Shown in pieces: positions 21,645 through 33,329 of a DNA stretch of 64,000 nt (positions within the stretch are counted from its first letter, which is position 1; every line of letters begins with the position of its first letter). The notes under the pieces were generated by a model that saw only the letters and a program-made list of their open reading frames with translations, searched no databases and was not told the origin of the DNA. Source of the stretch: Dendrolimus kikuchii (lineage: Eukaryota > Arthropoda > Insecta > Lepidoptera > Lasiocampidae); contig CM034389.1 in the NCBI GenBank assembly GCA_019925095.2, positions 23,237,435 to 23,301,434 of the forward strand, written 5' to 3'. Both the position numbers and the translations under genes were made by a program.

Positions 21645-23334
21645 GTAAGTATACTGCTGATTATATAACTACATCCTTGATGTTACAATGATAAAAAAAA
21701 TTCTACAAAATTGTGACAAAAGATCTCTTTTGTCAAAGGTATAACAAATGAACTATAGTTGAAAAGTACTAAAATTTGTTACAACTAGGCTAAAAATAGG
21801 CCACATTTGGGGAATCGACTGTTACGAATTTGTAGGGGATTTGCAGGATGTGAATCCGAAAATGCCGTTGAAATTATCACAAAGTTTATTAGAAGTACAC
21901 ACACGTAATTCACAGTTCTTACAAGTATAGCTGAATACAACAAAAACAAACCGTAGGGCATAAAATACACATAAATCGCGTAAAGTTCGTCGTTATAAGA
22001 TACTCGCTCCGAAAGTGCATTGGGTAACGCCTCGTTCGCAGTCAGAACACAACTGGCGCATTTCCCGACTGACCAACCCTCATATATTTGTAAGTTAGAC
22101 ATGGCCTCCTAGCAACATGCAACCCACTGATTCTTGATATCGTTAAATGGCTCAGCTTAATGGCTTCCAAGAATACACATGAAATACTAACACAGGAAAG
22201 AAGGTTTTATGACGTCCTACGGCGGCGTGAACAAAGAGATTACCGCGAACAATAGATCACTCAAATTCAAAGGGGTAATAAGACACCTGCAAAGGATTAG
22301 TATCGGCCTACAACAGTATAATGAATTTCAGATGTGTCTAGGTTCCAGGTATACTGACTGGTAAGTGCCAAATATTGTATAAGTTTTCACATTCCCTTGA
22401 TACTTGTTATTATCGTACGTAAAACGAATCTGCGAAAGTGACTGTTTAATCGTCTCTAAATCTGAGTCAATCAGTGGTTGCGACATTCATTAGTTACTTG
22501 CCTTCTATCGGCAAACAACGAAAAGAGATCGGCATTAGCGCTTAACGATGAAAATGTATGTATGAATGACATATCGTTACGCTAAGTATTAAGTCATTGT
22601 TTGAGGTTCAGAAATATCATAATTATCATAGGTTTTATAGTGGACGCATGTTTCGAGATACACGCAACTGAGATTTAACGCTAATGACCATACGCTAGTT
22701 AAAAATAAATCTTTATACAATTATCCAACAATTATCTAAATGATGTCCCAAATAAATTTTAAGTAGGTATATGACTTTTTTTTAAAGGGAAATAAATGTG
22801 GATCTTATTTAATTAACTAAGCAATGTAAAAAGCGAATATTTAAAATTTGCTTTAACCTGTTTTATTTTTGTCATTGTGTTGAATTTAGTTGCCAAGTAA
22901 TAAACATCCATTATTTCGCATGAGAAGTGCTTGAAAGAATGGTCTGTAGGCATTACTTTTTTTTGTGTAATATTTACATTTATGTATAAGAATAAAATAA
23001 ATAAATCTTTTTCTCGGTTTTGTCATTTTCTATTTCTGGGATGGTTATAGTATTCTTATGTCCCTGCTTTATCTGCATTATTATTAGGGTCTGACTAAAT
23101 GCGACTTATAGCATTAAAGTAAAGAAGAAATTGTCAATGATTAGCTACATTATTTTTTATAATCTTTAAACATGAGTCATCTATCAATAATTCGGCGACA
23201 AATGAATAAGTTACAGCGATTATAAGGAGACAGAAGTAGTTTTTGTAAAGTCAAGGTGTGTCCCTTATAACCATTGACATATAGCAGATATTGATATGCA
23301 GAGTTGAATCGATGCTATTGAAAATTTATAATAA
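21645..23334. other. SLC25A32 intron 2: LTR-like fragment and AT-rich DNA
   Basis: No exon. It includes an LTR-like fragment (from 21820). Nothing else is clear up to the Helitron pair. Confidence 0.5.
21820..22120. mobile_element. LTR-like fragment
   Basis: Starts TGTTACGAATTTG and carries TGCCGTTGAAATTATCAC and AAAGTTCGTCGTTATAAGAT, shared with 27779-28000 and partly with 53041-53355. Its right end is not defined, so family identity is tentative. Confidence 0.4.
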
Positions 23335-23666
23335 CTAGTGGTCGCCCGTGGTCGAAATCCGACCATAATAATCTGTTGTCAAAGACTGTACTTCTATAGT
23401 CACAGATTACGCCAAGGCTACACTGTTAATTTGACATAAACAATAAACAAAAGAGTATGTACATGATGTGTGTCAAATACATGGTAGTGTGTTTAAGGTT
23501 TTTTTTTTATTGATGTAATGTATTTATATGCATAATTAAAAAAAAAATTGCATTTGTCGCTCCTTCTCTATATAAACTATAAGTGTGCGAAATTAAACAC
23601 TCTTCCGTCCGCGCAATTTTCGTAAAAAGGGGTACACAGTTTTTGCTTCACGTATTAATATATAGA
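23335..23666 (-). mobile_element. Non-autonomous Helitron-like element, copy 1
   Basis: On the minus strand it starts TCTATATATTAATACGTGAA and ends CTAG before host T. It is about 332 bp and clearly related to the copy at 23892-24205. Confidence 0.65.
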
Positions 23667-23891
23667 TAAAAACTTGCAAAAAGATTGCTCGATGCTGATA
23701 GCATTGATTTTTATAATGTCATGTGACATGATCAGAAGAGGTAATTGATATAAAGTGAAAAAAACCTAATGCCCCTGCTACACCTGGGATAATGTTAGTA
23801 ACTGTGTCACGTAGAACCTTTAAACCCTTGTTTAATGCGTTATTTGAGATGCGACATTGTTAATGATTTTAAACATGTGTATTTAACATCA

Positions 23892-24205
23892 CTAGTGGTC
23901 GCCCGTGGTCGAAATTCGACCATAATAATTTGTTGTCAAAGACTACACTTCTATAATCACAGATTTCGCCAAGGCAACAATAAACAAAAGATTATATATG
24001 CGTGTGTGTGTCAAATACCTGGTAGTGTGTGCAATGTTTTTTTTATTGATTTAATGTGTTTTTTTATGCATAATTTAAAAAAATATTAGCATTCGTCGCT
24101 TCTTCTCTATATAAACTATAAGTGTGCGAAATTTCATATTCCTCCGTCCGCGCAATTTTCGTAAAAAGGGCTACAAAGTTTTTGTTTCACATATTAATAA
24201 ATAGA
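23892..24205 (-). mobile_element. Non-autonomous Helitron-like element, copy 2
   Basis: Same orientation and ends as copy 1, 226 bp away. Both contain GTGGTCGCCCGTGGTCGAAA at the plus-strand left end. Differences are scattered substitutions and small gaps, so they look like separate insertions or an old duplication. Confidence 0.65.
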
Positions 24206-24849
24206 TTAGAATAGATAGAATATAATAGATTATATTACTATATTATGTTATCGTAATTCACAATAATTCATGTTTATACACTGATGTAACTAATTGATGA
24301 TAACGGCGTTTTTTTGAAGCTATAAGTAAGTCGCATTTGGACACAGTTACAACACTAACACTAAGCCAGCTAAAACATGGGCATAACTATTACATAAAAC
24401 AACAAAAAATCTTACTGATAATAAGAGTTGACAAAAAACAGAGGAGTGTTATTTAGCAATAAAAATCAAAACATACATATAAAGATAAAAACCCTTATCA
24501 CACGAAGTACGTCAGAAAACGTCACAATGTTTAATCATGGATGGATTAAAAAGTACTTAGAAATTACGCAGAAACCATTATGATTTGAAACAACCAGATG
24601 TTTATTATAGTATAGGCACCTACAACAATAATTAAAATCGTATAGAAGTCGAGATTTTTGGTAATGCCGCAATTGTATTAATGATATAAACCATTAAATG
24701 AATATTGAGCATAATTCTACTTATCTGCTTAATTACTGTGTTTAAGTGGATACCATTCCACGTAATGATTGAAAAGGGTGTTGAACTAAGAGAGAAAAAT
24801 ACAATGGCCCAGAATGAAAAAAAATACGACTACATTTTCGACTACGATG
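24206..24849. other. SLC25A32 intron 2, AT-rich spacer
   Basis: No supported feature. The 81-codon open frame at 24705-24950 runs into the hAT-like terminus and has no family resemblance. Confidence 0.5.
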
Positions 24850-24857
24850 ATCTAAAG

Positions 24858-26109
24858 CCGGGGTCTTCCAAACTTTCTAGCCTTAGGGCGATACTGGTCC
24901 TTCCAAGAACTTCCGAGGGTCGAAACAGTTTTTTACATAAATCTCATTAGTATTTTTTACAATGGGCTTCATTTGAATTATGTATTTGTTAGTTATTATA
25001 CTCGAGTTAATTTTTTTCCATATTATATTTGTTAATAAGTTTTACCTATACCCTTTCGAAGCGTTTATTATACTTTTGACAGCTCGACTACGGATCAATC
25101 ACCTAGTAATGTTCTAATGAGTTAGCGACTCGATTTGTTATAAAAATCGACTTCATTTATAAATAAGTTTTAATAAATTTAACTTATCTATATATTTTTG
25201 CTAAATATATAATATCGTGTAATAAATATACCCATATTTCAATAAACATATATTACATATATTGAATAAGCCGTTTTTGCAATAAGGTAAAAAGAAAGTT
25301 TAATAAAGAAGATTTTTTTATTTTCAAATCGATTACTTCCGATTTATTTACGTCTAGTACCGTTGGTTTAATAGTCTGTGCGTTACATGACTCACAGAAC
25401 ATCAATATAACGTCACCCACAGCAATAAAGTACGATAATTATGTCATTTGTTTCATGTCGGCTTTACTGTCAAGAAATATGTAACTTGATAGACGTGGAA
25501 ACGTCAAAAATAAAATAAACGATTGGAAACAGTAAGTATAGTTAGTAAATAATACCGAGTTATTGACGTTGTGATTTTTATCCAACTTCTCACAGCAACA
25601 ATATTGTCAACTAGCTCTTTTTCACGGCTTCGCTTGCGTAGATTAAAATAATCATAGTTTTAACAGTTAACATAAATTAAAAGGTATCCCCTTTTTCACC
25701 ACCATAGGGGTAGTATTACCAAAAACGCTGATATATATACATACGTGTACATTTATTTCCAACCAAAAGCTGGTGTGTAATTAGAAAGAAGAATGATTTC
25801 GTTCTTCTTGCTTTGAAATTGACGGACTTTCATTCAAAATTTCATCCAGTCTTTCACCCTCTTAGGGGTTGAATTTTCAAAAATCCTTTCTTAATGCGTA
25901 TCCACAGAATAGAAAGAACCCACATGCAAATTTCAATGACGCTCCTAGCCCCAGTAGTATGGGCTGTGTGTTCTTGATGTCTCAGTCAGTCAGTGAGGTC
26001 AAGTATTTATAATATAATGTATGGAGATAAGCCATTATCCGTCGCGGGCTGGTATTGATGACAGTGGCAGGCCGGATTTGACCCGCGGGTTGTAGTTTGG
26101 AGACCCCCA
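24858..26109. mobile_element. hAT-like element with 8-bp target duplication and nested repeats
   Basis: ATCTAAAG at 24850-24857 and 26110-26117 flanks the unit. The left end CCGGGGTCTTCCAAACT and the right end, inverted TGGGGGTCTCCAAACTAC, are imperfect terminal repeats. GGCCGGATTTGACCCGCGGG inside the right end is typical of hAT relatives. No transposase frame is seen. Nested inside are a MITE (25057-25545) and a Helitron-like terminus (CTAG at 25611). Confidence 0.72.
25057..25545. repeat. Inverted-repeat element shared with 49345-49850 (opposite orientation)
   Basis: Outer repeats of about 30 bp (AAGCGTTTATTATACTTTTGAC on the left shortens to TCAAAAATAAAATAAACG on the right) bound it. Most of its sequence, including CGACTCGATTTGTTATAAAA and CATGACTCACAGAACATCA, reappears inverted at 49345-49850. 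No coding capacity. Confidence 0.6.
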
Positions 26110-26163
26110 ATCTAAAGAAAGATATTTTTTTTATAATAAAACATTTGTTGATACCTTAGTGAT

Positions 26164-26491
26164 GTTGACGGGGTGAAGGTAAGGAAAGGAAAGCTCCAGT
26201 GGTTCGGGCATGTGGAAAGAATGCATGATGACATAATGACTAAACAGATACACAGTGCAAAAGTCGATGGATGCAGAAGTCGTGGGAGGCCACGACACAC
26301 CTTCCATGATCAAATTGATCGTGTACTAGCAGAAGGTGATGTCAGGAGCCTTAAGAACAGACGAGCGTGCATGACAAGAGCTATGGATGTCAAAGTAGCA
26401 AGTGAGGTGTGCAAGAATAAGCCTGAATGGCGCTCTATTGTTCGTGTCTACCCCGCAAGGGACCTGGCTTGAAGTTATGTATGTATGTATT
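26164..26491 (+). pseudogene. LINE ORF2 C-terminal remnant, ATGT-tailed family
   Basis: Encodes GKLQWFGHVERMHDDIMTKQ ... RGRPRHTFHDQIDRVLAEGD ... YPARDLA with the stop at about 26470-26472 and an ATGTATGTATGTAT tail. It sits 47 bp to the right of the hAT-like duplication. It is 5'-truncated. Confidence 0.8.
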
Positions 26492-27340
26492 AGTGATGTT
26501 CTAAAAGATAAACTTAGGGCCCTTGGTAATGAAGAAGTTAGGAGTTTTTACAGAGCTTCTTTTTTACTAAACGATTATTTGCAGTGAGTGAAGCATAATT
26601 TGTAAATCATGCGCAAAAAAAATAATAGTGTAATGATGTCCCAAAAGATCTGTGTGCCTTGTATTTGCAAAGTCTACATTACTTCTTTATTATTAGATAC
26701 TACGTGAACTATGAGTCATCCTTCCTGATTTTGCTATAATATTTTCCCCTTCACCAACCTTGACTAAAGTTACATGTCAAAGAGGGAGTGACAAAACTAG
26801 TTTCAAAGAGGGAGTGACGAAACTAGTTTCCAAGATTACATTTCCTGACATTTGCATCCTGAATAAAGGATTGAATATTGCCTACGCTTTTCTGATGAAA
26901 CAGTTTATAGTTCTTAACGAGATTATTACAAATGAATATTATGCGTTCATGTTAAATTTTATGTACGCTATAAGCGCTTTTGATAAGTGCATTTTGTGAC
27001 ATGACTTTAGATACTAATAGAATATATTGTGCCTTAATTAACTACCTAGTTTTGAAGTGAAACTTCCATATAGACGGGGGTATTAGGCTATTTTCTGTCA
27101 CGAAAAAGTGTTACGGCCGCGTGGAAGGAGTAGATGGTATATCGCGTAGTGAGAGGCGGCATAATATTAAAGTAGGCTATGGATGTTTTTTATTGGTTCC
27201 CGATCGAATACAGTTTTTTTGTTTGATAAAACAAAATATGTTTAAATAAAAAATGCATTCATTAAAATGTACCTAACCTAACCAAATCATAATTTGCAGT
27301 AAACCTGCGAAAAGTCGAAATGTGTGCTGGGACATATAGT
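26492..27340. other. SLC25A32 intron 2, unremarkable
   Basis: Contains a short tandem repeat of about 27 bp (TCAAAGAGGGAGTGAC, 26776-26830). No coding sequence is recognised. Confidence 0.5.
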
Positions 27341-27485
27341 AGAAGTGAAACTTCAACGGACAAGTGGAAAAAGACAAGTACATTAACAATCTTGTAAAAC
27401 TTCAAGTTAAAATTTTGTTGCGATTCGATTTGCCACTTGTCCGTTGCCATTCGTTTTTCCACGTGTCCGTTGAAGTTTTTCAAAA
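27341..27485. repeat. Fold-back element
   Basis: AAACTTCAACGGACAAGTGG on the left pairs with CCACGTGTCCGTTGAAGTTT on the right, separated by about 95 bp. A second ACTTGTCCGTTG copy lies just inside the right arm. It could form a hairpin; its origin is unknown. Confidence 0.55.
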
Positions 27486-27778
27486 ACTGTGACAGAATGA
27501 ACTATATAGAATCTAATATTCACAACCAGTGACTGATTCACCAGTAGGCTCAATAGGCTGGAACCTGACTGCGCAACGAGTCGAATTGGCTAGCAATGGC
27601 CTCCTGCGAGGAAGTGTGTCGCAAACGGCGAAGAGGGCCGCAGACGTCTGGAGACGGGAGGAGATTACGAGGACGACGTTCCTCGCGTGCCATACCCAGT
27701 GCCGTGGGGTGTTCTGGTCCAAGAGACACTTCTCTTTGTCGGCTCGTATAGAGACGTCGTCACGGCACTCATACCTAT

Positions 27779-28002
27779 TGTTACGTATTTGCGGGATCAA
27801 ATTAAACTGCCGTTGAAATTATCACTAAGTTTATTAGAAGTATTTCACAGTTCTTACAAACAAAATCGAATGCAACAAGTCCAAAGAATAAAGCAGAAAA
27901 TTGTAATGGCTTAAATCGCGCAAAGTCTGTCGTTATAAGATACTTGTTTTGTAACTGTAAGTACAGTAGGTAACGCCTCGATCGCAGTTAAAACTCAACT
28001 CA
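27779..28002. mobile_element. LTR-like fragment interrupted by a LINE end
   Basis: Starts TGTTACGTATTTGCGGGATC and shares TGCCGTTGAAATTATCAC and GTCGTTATAAGATAC with 21820-22120. A Jockey-like LINE 3' end with an oligo(A) tail (oligo-T on plus at about 28003-28014) follows directly, suggesting a nested insertion. Confidence 0.4.
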
Positions 28003-28227
28003 CTTTTTTTTTTAAATGGATGTATAGGTTTGCGTTTGACCACTGTCTCATCTGATGTTGAGTGATGAAGTAGTCTAGGATATAGCACGCTTACCTAGAA
28101 GATACCTATTTACTCGTGACTTGAAGACTTCAAGATTGTATTTGTCAGGAAAAACAGACTCCGGCAAATTATTCCACTCTTCGGCAGTGCGCATCAGAAA
28201 AGATGAAGCGAGACGCTTGATTCTGAC
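28003..28227 (-). pseudogene. Jockey-like LINE ORF2 3' end
   Basis: The minus strand reads [20 protein letters not shown] then [18 protein letters not shown] and a stop (complement of 28075-28077), a short UTR and oligo(A). This is the standard RT C-terminus of insect Jockey/CR1-type LINEs. Only about 50 codons remain. Confidence 0.75.
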
Positions 28228-28789
28228 TATTTGTAAAATTGAAATAGCCCCCTAGTAACATGCTAACTATTCCTATGAATTCTCAACTTGGAAGCTTAAT
28301 GGATTCTAAGAATGTGCAACGAAAGGCAAACAAAAGAAAGATTTATGACGTCTTACTGGGACTTTTAAATGCACAAATTGGCTCGACGACGCGACAATGA
28401 ACGTCTTATTCGTTCACAATAGTGCCAATCATGTAGTCCACGTGAACTTATTCAAGTGTATGTAAATATCATTTATCCTTTGTTATTGTGTTTTGCGAAT
28501 TCTAGCGAATAAACATTCAATGAACTTAAAACTCCACGGTTATCTAGCAAATATAATGCAGATTGTTGAATATGATTGATTATGTCGTATGACGAATATG
28601 TTATAAAACGCCACAGTTATACAAATATATTATATAAATGCTATTTTTATAAGTGTTTAAGATAACCGTAATATTATTTAGAGCCAACTTAATTTGAAAC
28701 TATATTTTGTTGTAAACAATTCTTTGTTTCTAAAGTTGAATGATTACTCTGAATAATAGAAATGTTGTTATAGCTGTATAGGTTGTGTA
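28228..28789. other. SLC25A32 intron 2, AT-rich
   Basis: No feature recognised beyond short AT repeats. Confidence 0.5.
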
Positions 28790-29112
28790 TATAGTCTATC
28801 CGTGCAGGAACGGAGATAGAATACAATTTCCTGCGGTCGGGCGGCGTGTCGTAAGAGGCGACAAAACAACCCACAGCCAGGTGGTAGGGCATTTGCCCGA
28901 TTGGATTTTTACCACCCCTGCACTAAAATATGTCGCCATAACAACCTTGAGTTGTGTTCCGGCATTAGTGATCAGGTTCCAGTCTCCCTTAAGAGAGAGC
29001 AGCAGCGCATTTGTAGCACCTTTGGTGTTGCAAATTTCTATAGGCGATGGTAACCGCTTTCCATCAAGTGGGTCGTCTGCCTGTCTGCTGAACTCCTGCA
29101 ATAAAAAAAAGG
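28790..29112 (+). mobile_element. Short non-autonomous LINE derivative (head plus tail)
   Basis: About 320 bp. The head (GTCGTAAGAGGCGACAAAAC, AACCCACAGCCAGGTGGTAG) matches the 5' UTR of the gag element at 54008-57745. The tail (GGCGATGGTAACCGCTTTCC ... CTGCTGAACTCCTGCAATAA plus oligo-A) matches that element's 3' end. It therefore looks like an internal-deletion derivative. The two opposed 149-codon frames across it are incidental. Confidence 0.75.
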
Positions 29113-29696
29113 TAAAAAAAGGTTCACGACCGCGATTTTTCCCGTTCCGCTTGCTTGCCGACGTCACAATCGTAAAACTCCAAGTGGAACGGTTATTCGA
29201 CCCACTTCTTGACATGATTGTAAGCGCTGTGTGAGCGAAGATCATGACGTCATTAGTGACGTTTTCGCTACGACTATAACGACCTTGGTCGCCTTGGGAA
29301 CAGCAAACAGAGCATTTTCATTTGATGATTATTTTGCCTGATGTCAAATCCTATGGTTGATATTAGCTTTACTCGGTAACTCGAACTCCTAAATTCATAG
29401 CACGTCATAAGTGGACGCAATGCGTTTGTTCTTACAGCTGATTTATTGAACATTATTTCAGTCCAAACTGGCGCAAGCCGGGAATGGCGTCATCATAATA
29501 ATGCTTAGATAAGCTCCATCAAATAAATAAAACAATTGTTACTTTCTTAGATTTTTACGCAAATTTTAGCGCAAGTATCCTTTGCTTTTTCGATCCGATT
29601 ATTGGTCAATTGTGAGTAAAAATGATACATACACACTGCACAATTTGCAGTTATGTCCTTCGATAGGTTATATGAGTCAGGCACCAGTATCACACT

Positions 29697-30238
29697 CTCA
29701 CATCTTGTAAGGCCCAGCTCGCCGTACACAACGCGGTGCTGGTACCTACGCTCACGTATGGATGCGAGAGTTGGGTATGGAAGAGAGAGCATGAAAGTAG
29801 AGTAAACGCGGTCGAGATGCGAGCACTGCGCAAAATCTGCGGAGTGACGCTCGCGGACCGCGTTCGTAATACCGAAGTAAGAAAGAGAGTTGGTCTGAAA
29901 GAGAGTGTCGGGGTGAAGGTAAGGAAAGGAATGCTCCGGTGGTTCGGGCATGTGGAAAGAATGCATGATGAAAGAATGTCTAAACAGATATACAATGCAA
30001 AAGTGGATGGATGCAGAAGTCGTGGAAGGCCACGATACACCTTCCATGATCAAATTGATCGTGTACTAGCAGAAGGTGATGTCAGGAGCCTTAAGAACAG
30101 ACGAGTGTGCATGACAAGAGTTATGAATGTCAAAGAGGCAAGTGAGGTGTGTAAGAATAAGCCTAAATGGCACTCTGTTGTTCGTGCCTACCCCGCAAGG
30201 GAACTGGCGTGAAGTTATGTATGTATGTATGTATGTAC
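29697..30238 (+). pseudogene. LINE ORF2 C-terminal remnant, longest ATGT-tailed copy
   Basis: An open frame of 158 codons (29736-30212) runs LTYGCESWVWKREHESRVNA, LRKICGVTLADRVRNTEVRK, LRWFGHVERMHDERMSKQIY, YTFHDQIDRVLAEGDVRSLK, YPARELA and ends with ATGTATGTATGTATGT. It is the best-preserved copy in the window but still lacks the RT catalytic core. Confidence 0.82.
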
Positions 30239-30584
30239 ATCTTGTAATTTAATTATTATAATGTTTTACACAAGTTGCGGCGTGGTGGATTAATTTTGAA
30301 CTCTTATTTAAAGATTTTGAGTTCGTATGCGTGCGTAGCGGGCGAGTTTTGCAGCGTCTCTTTTTCGAAATGGAAGGGGGGAGGAGGAACAGGAAAAAGT
30401 CAATATTTCAGAAGTTCTTTTCCTTTTTAATTATACTGTATTAAACCGATATGAGACGGTTCATTTCTGTCTTTTAATTTGGATGAATCAACCAGAGGGA
30501 TCCATATAAATTTGAATCATACAATGTCCTTGAATACTGTCCCTTTTACTTCTGTAACTAATAATTATATTCCCAAAATTACAG
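30239..30584. other. SLC25A32 intron 2 end
   Basis: Ends with the acceptor CCCAAAATTACAG (30572-30584). No other feature. Confidence 0.6.
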
Positions 30585-30834
30585 TTACAACGCCATAAAG
30601 ACATGGATACAAGGTGGCAACGCTCGGACGCCCCTTGGTCCTGGCCTACATATGCTAGCAGCGGCGGAAGCTGGAGTCCTCTCGCTCGTGATGACGAACC
30701 CTATTTGGGTGGTGAAGACCAGACTTTGCCTCCAATACAGCGAAGAGCACATAGCTGAGAACAAGAGGTACAAAGGCATGGTCGATGGCCTGACGAAGAT
30801 CTACAGGACCGAAGGCATCAGAGGGTTGTACAGG
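30585..30834 (+). CDS. SLC25A32: SLC25A32 exon 3
   Basis: Begins after ATTACAG (30578-30584), uses one base to complete the split Phe codon and ends in phase 0 before GTGAGT at 30835. It encodes YNAIKTWIQGGNARTPLGPG, helix 3 with AAAEAGVLSLVMTNPIWVVK and the second carrier signature NPIWVVKTR, then the second matrix loop ending KIYRTEGIRGLYR. Trp in place of the acidic residue in the signature is characteristic of SLC25A32 and related folate, FAD and NAD carriers (human NPLWVTKTR) and supports the assignment. Intron 2 is 8.9 kb. Confidence 0.95.
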
Positions 30835-33289
30835 GTGAGTTTAAATAATTATATATTATATAATTATATCTACTTAAATTGACTAAATAAACACTGCAGA
30901 GAATTATTTTTTTTCGAAGTTTTCAATCGAAAACTTGCAACTAATTCGTCTCACCTTTAAGCGTTACGAGTCATGTCTTGATTTATTATATTTTTAGTAT
31001 AATTTTATATATTTTATTATTGAATTTCTCTTATTTCAGTAGTATAATGAGGTATTGTTCTTTAAGATTTGTAAAGAGTATAATCTTTTCAATTTAAATG
31101 TATATATTTGTCGTGGTTTTCATCAGATTGTGTTTTCTTGCCACGTAGTTTTGCGGTGATGCAATTACGTTTATGCATAACAGGTTGTTGGTACTGCAAA
31201 AGCATGTTAACATTTATCTCGGTAGCTCTAATGTCTAATGCAAACAAAACACACCCATCGACGTTTTCATATTTACGGGTAATGTCTGAAGAGCCTTCGA
31301 GAGCGATCGATAAGTGTGTTTTTATTTCGATAGCCGGGACAGGCCGTGACCTTGCGAATCTACTGTCGTCTCAGGGTCACTAGTTTAAATACCAAGTGAG
31401 GCAATTTTACACCGGGATTGCATTTTACTTTTATTTGTAATAAGAATATGTTTTAGTTGCGTAAGAGTCATTCATGGTCGATTAAGTTTGTTATTCAGTT
31501 GACTTTTCTTTTTGCTCGAACTTTTTCGTAACGTGTTAGTTTTTTTTCATTAATACCTTTAAAGTTGGATGGTTTTTCGGTTTTGGGCCTGCTGTCCTAA
31601 GCTGCAGATAGAAGCCTATATACCTTATTTACAGCAATAAAAAGCCAGTTTATTTCTAATAAAATTCGCTTATGGAATCTAAGCTTACTAAACTTATATA
31701 CCTATATTGTTGGTGAGCGTTTTTATATCGTCTTTGTTATGTGTAGGGTTTGATAAAACAAATCAGTTTTTAGTGCCTTCAATATTTTCTGTTACGCCTT
31801 AAGGTTAATTTTCAATAGAACTCTTATTAAGAACTAAATGCAAATATGGAGGGGAATTCAGATGATTCTCATTATACTAGAAATCTGACTAGGATTTATT
31901 TAATGATTTATATATGGAGTTAGTAATGGCCATGGCTTTTGCTGTATATTGTCACGGCAAGGACGAAGAGCCTCATCGATTTTCTTATTTACCTTGAATA
32001 AAAGCGTTTCTATATACGGGTGACATTGAACGTCGTGATAGTAAAATCAACATAGGTACTTAAGATATTAGATGTGGGGTATTTTTTCACGCAATCACTA
32101 TAATGTATTATAGCATATGCGATATTTCTTTTTAATGTTTAACAGGGATATAATATAGAAAATTGAGTTTGAACTTTTATTTTAAGCAATTTCCTGGAAT
32201 AAGAGCTACCACATAAATGATATCTCCTTTTGCTTTGATAAAAATATTTTAATTGTTTTCATTCATTGTTTCATTTTGTTTTTTTTTTTAATTGTGTACT
32301 TTCTCGTTTATTTTCCATTTATTCAGTTTGGGTTATAACAATGCATTGCCAGATACAGGCACTACAGAATAAGAATAACAAGCGCGATTTGTTGCCGATG
32401 AATTTGTATCGATCAATAATAATTGCCATCAGCTGTCCACAATTTATCAAACAATGAACTAGATAACACTCGATATTCATTCGACAATGTTATGTAACTA
32501 TTAATAACATATGTAAATAATAAAATTGTTTATAATATATTTAAATTTTCCATGTTTACATTATGAATCGTGTATTCTGCGAGTCAGCAGCTGCTGAAGT
32601 GCGATTACTAAGCGGAAGATAAACAGATTACAAGAAATTATAATTATGTAAACAAATCGTTGATGTAGGTTTCTTTGGATAAATACAGTAATAAATGAAG
32701 TAATTTCTAGTTTCTATGAAAGTAGTGTATATGTGGGTCAAACACAAAAAAGTTTTACATGTCTACAGGAGAAGACTACAAATGTTGGATATGTTTATAG
32801 GTTTTGATTCGCAAACATGGATTGCTAATTTCTTTAATCTAAGCTAATAAAAAAAGTTGTTTAATTTTGGTTATTGAATTATTTTTCAACGACTACCAAA
32901 CTGAAGTATTCAGTGTCCGAATAGTCTACAGTAGGAGACATTTTGGTTTAAACGAGAGTAATAAAAAATTATTTACAGTTAAAATATAGAAGACTGTCAA
33001 ATCTAATATACCCACAGTATAATCTTATATAATAATAAAAAAATACGTGAACAAATAATGTACATATGGAATTTATGTAAATTGGACATTTTATCTCCGT
33101 TTTTGTGTTTGACCCATGTGTAGGGCGCATTATCCTTTTACAATTGGGCCATTTTTCGTAAACTCCCTCTGCATATTCTGAGTGAAGTCCTAATTCCTGG
33201 GGTTAAATGCATCGTATTCTAGTTTAAAAGGAATATCTATAAAAAAAAATAAAAAAAAAAAATATATATATATATATATATACACATAC

Positions 33290-33329
<40 letters not shown>

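Noticed and set aside
24705..24950. 81-codon frame as a membrane protein gene
   Set aside because: It crosses the left terminus and duplication of the hAT-like element and has no conserved features.
28785..29245. Two overlapping 149-codon frames on opposite strands
   Set aside because: Both run through the short LINE derivative; neither resembles a protein family.
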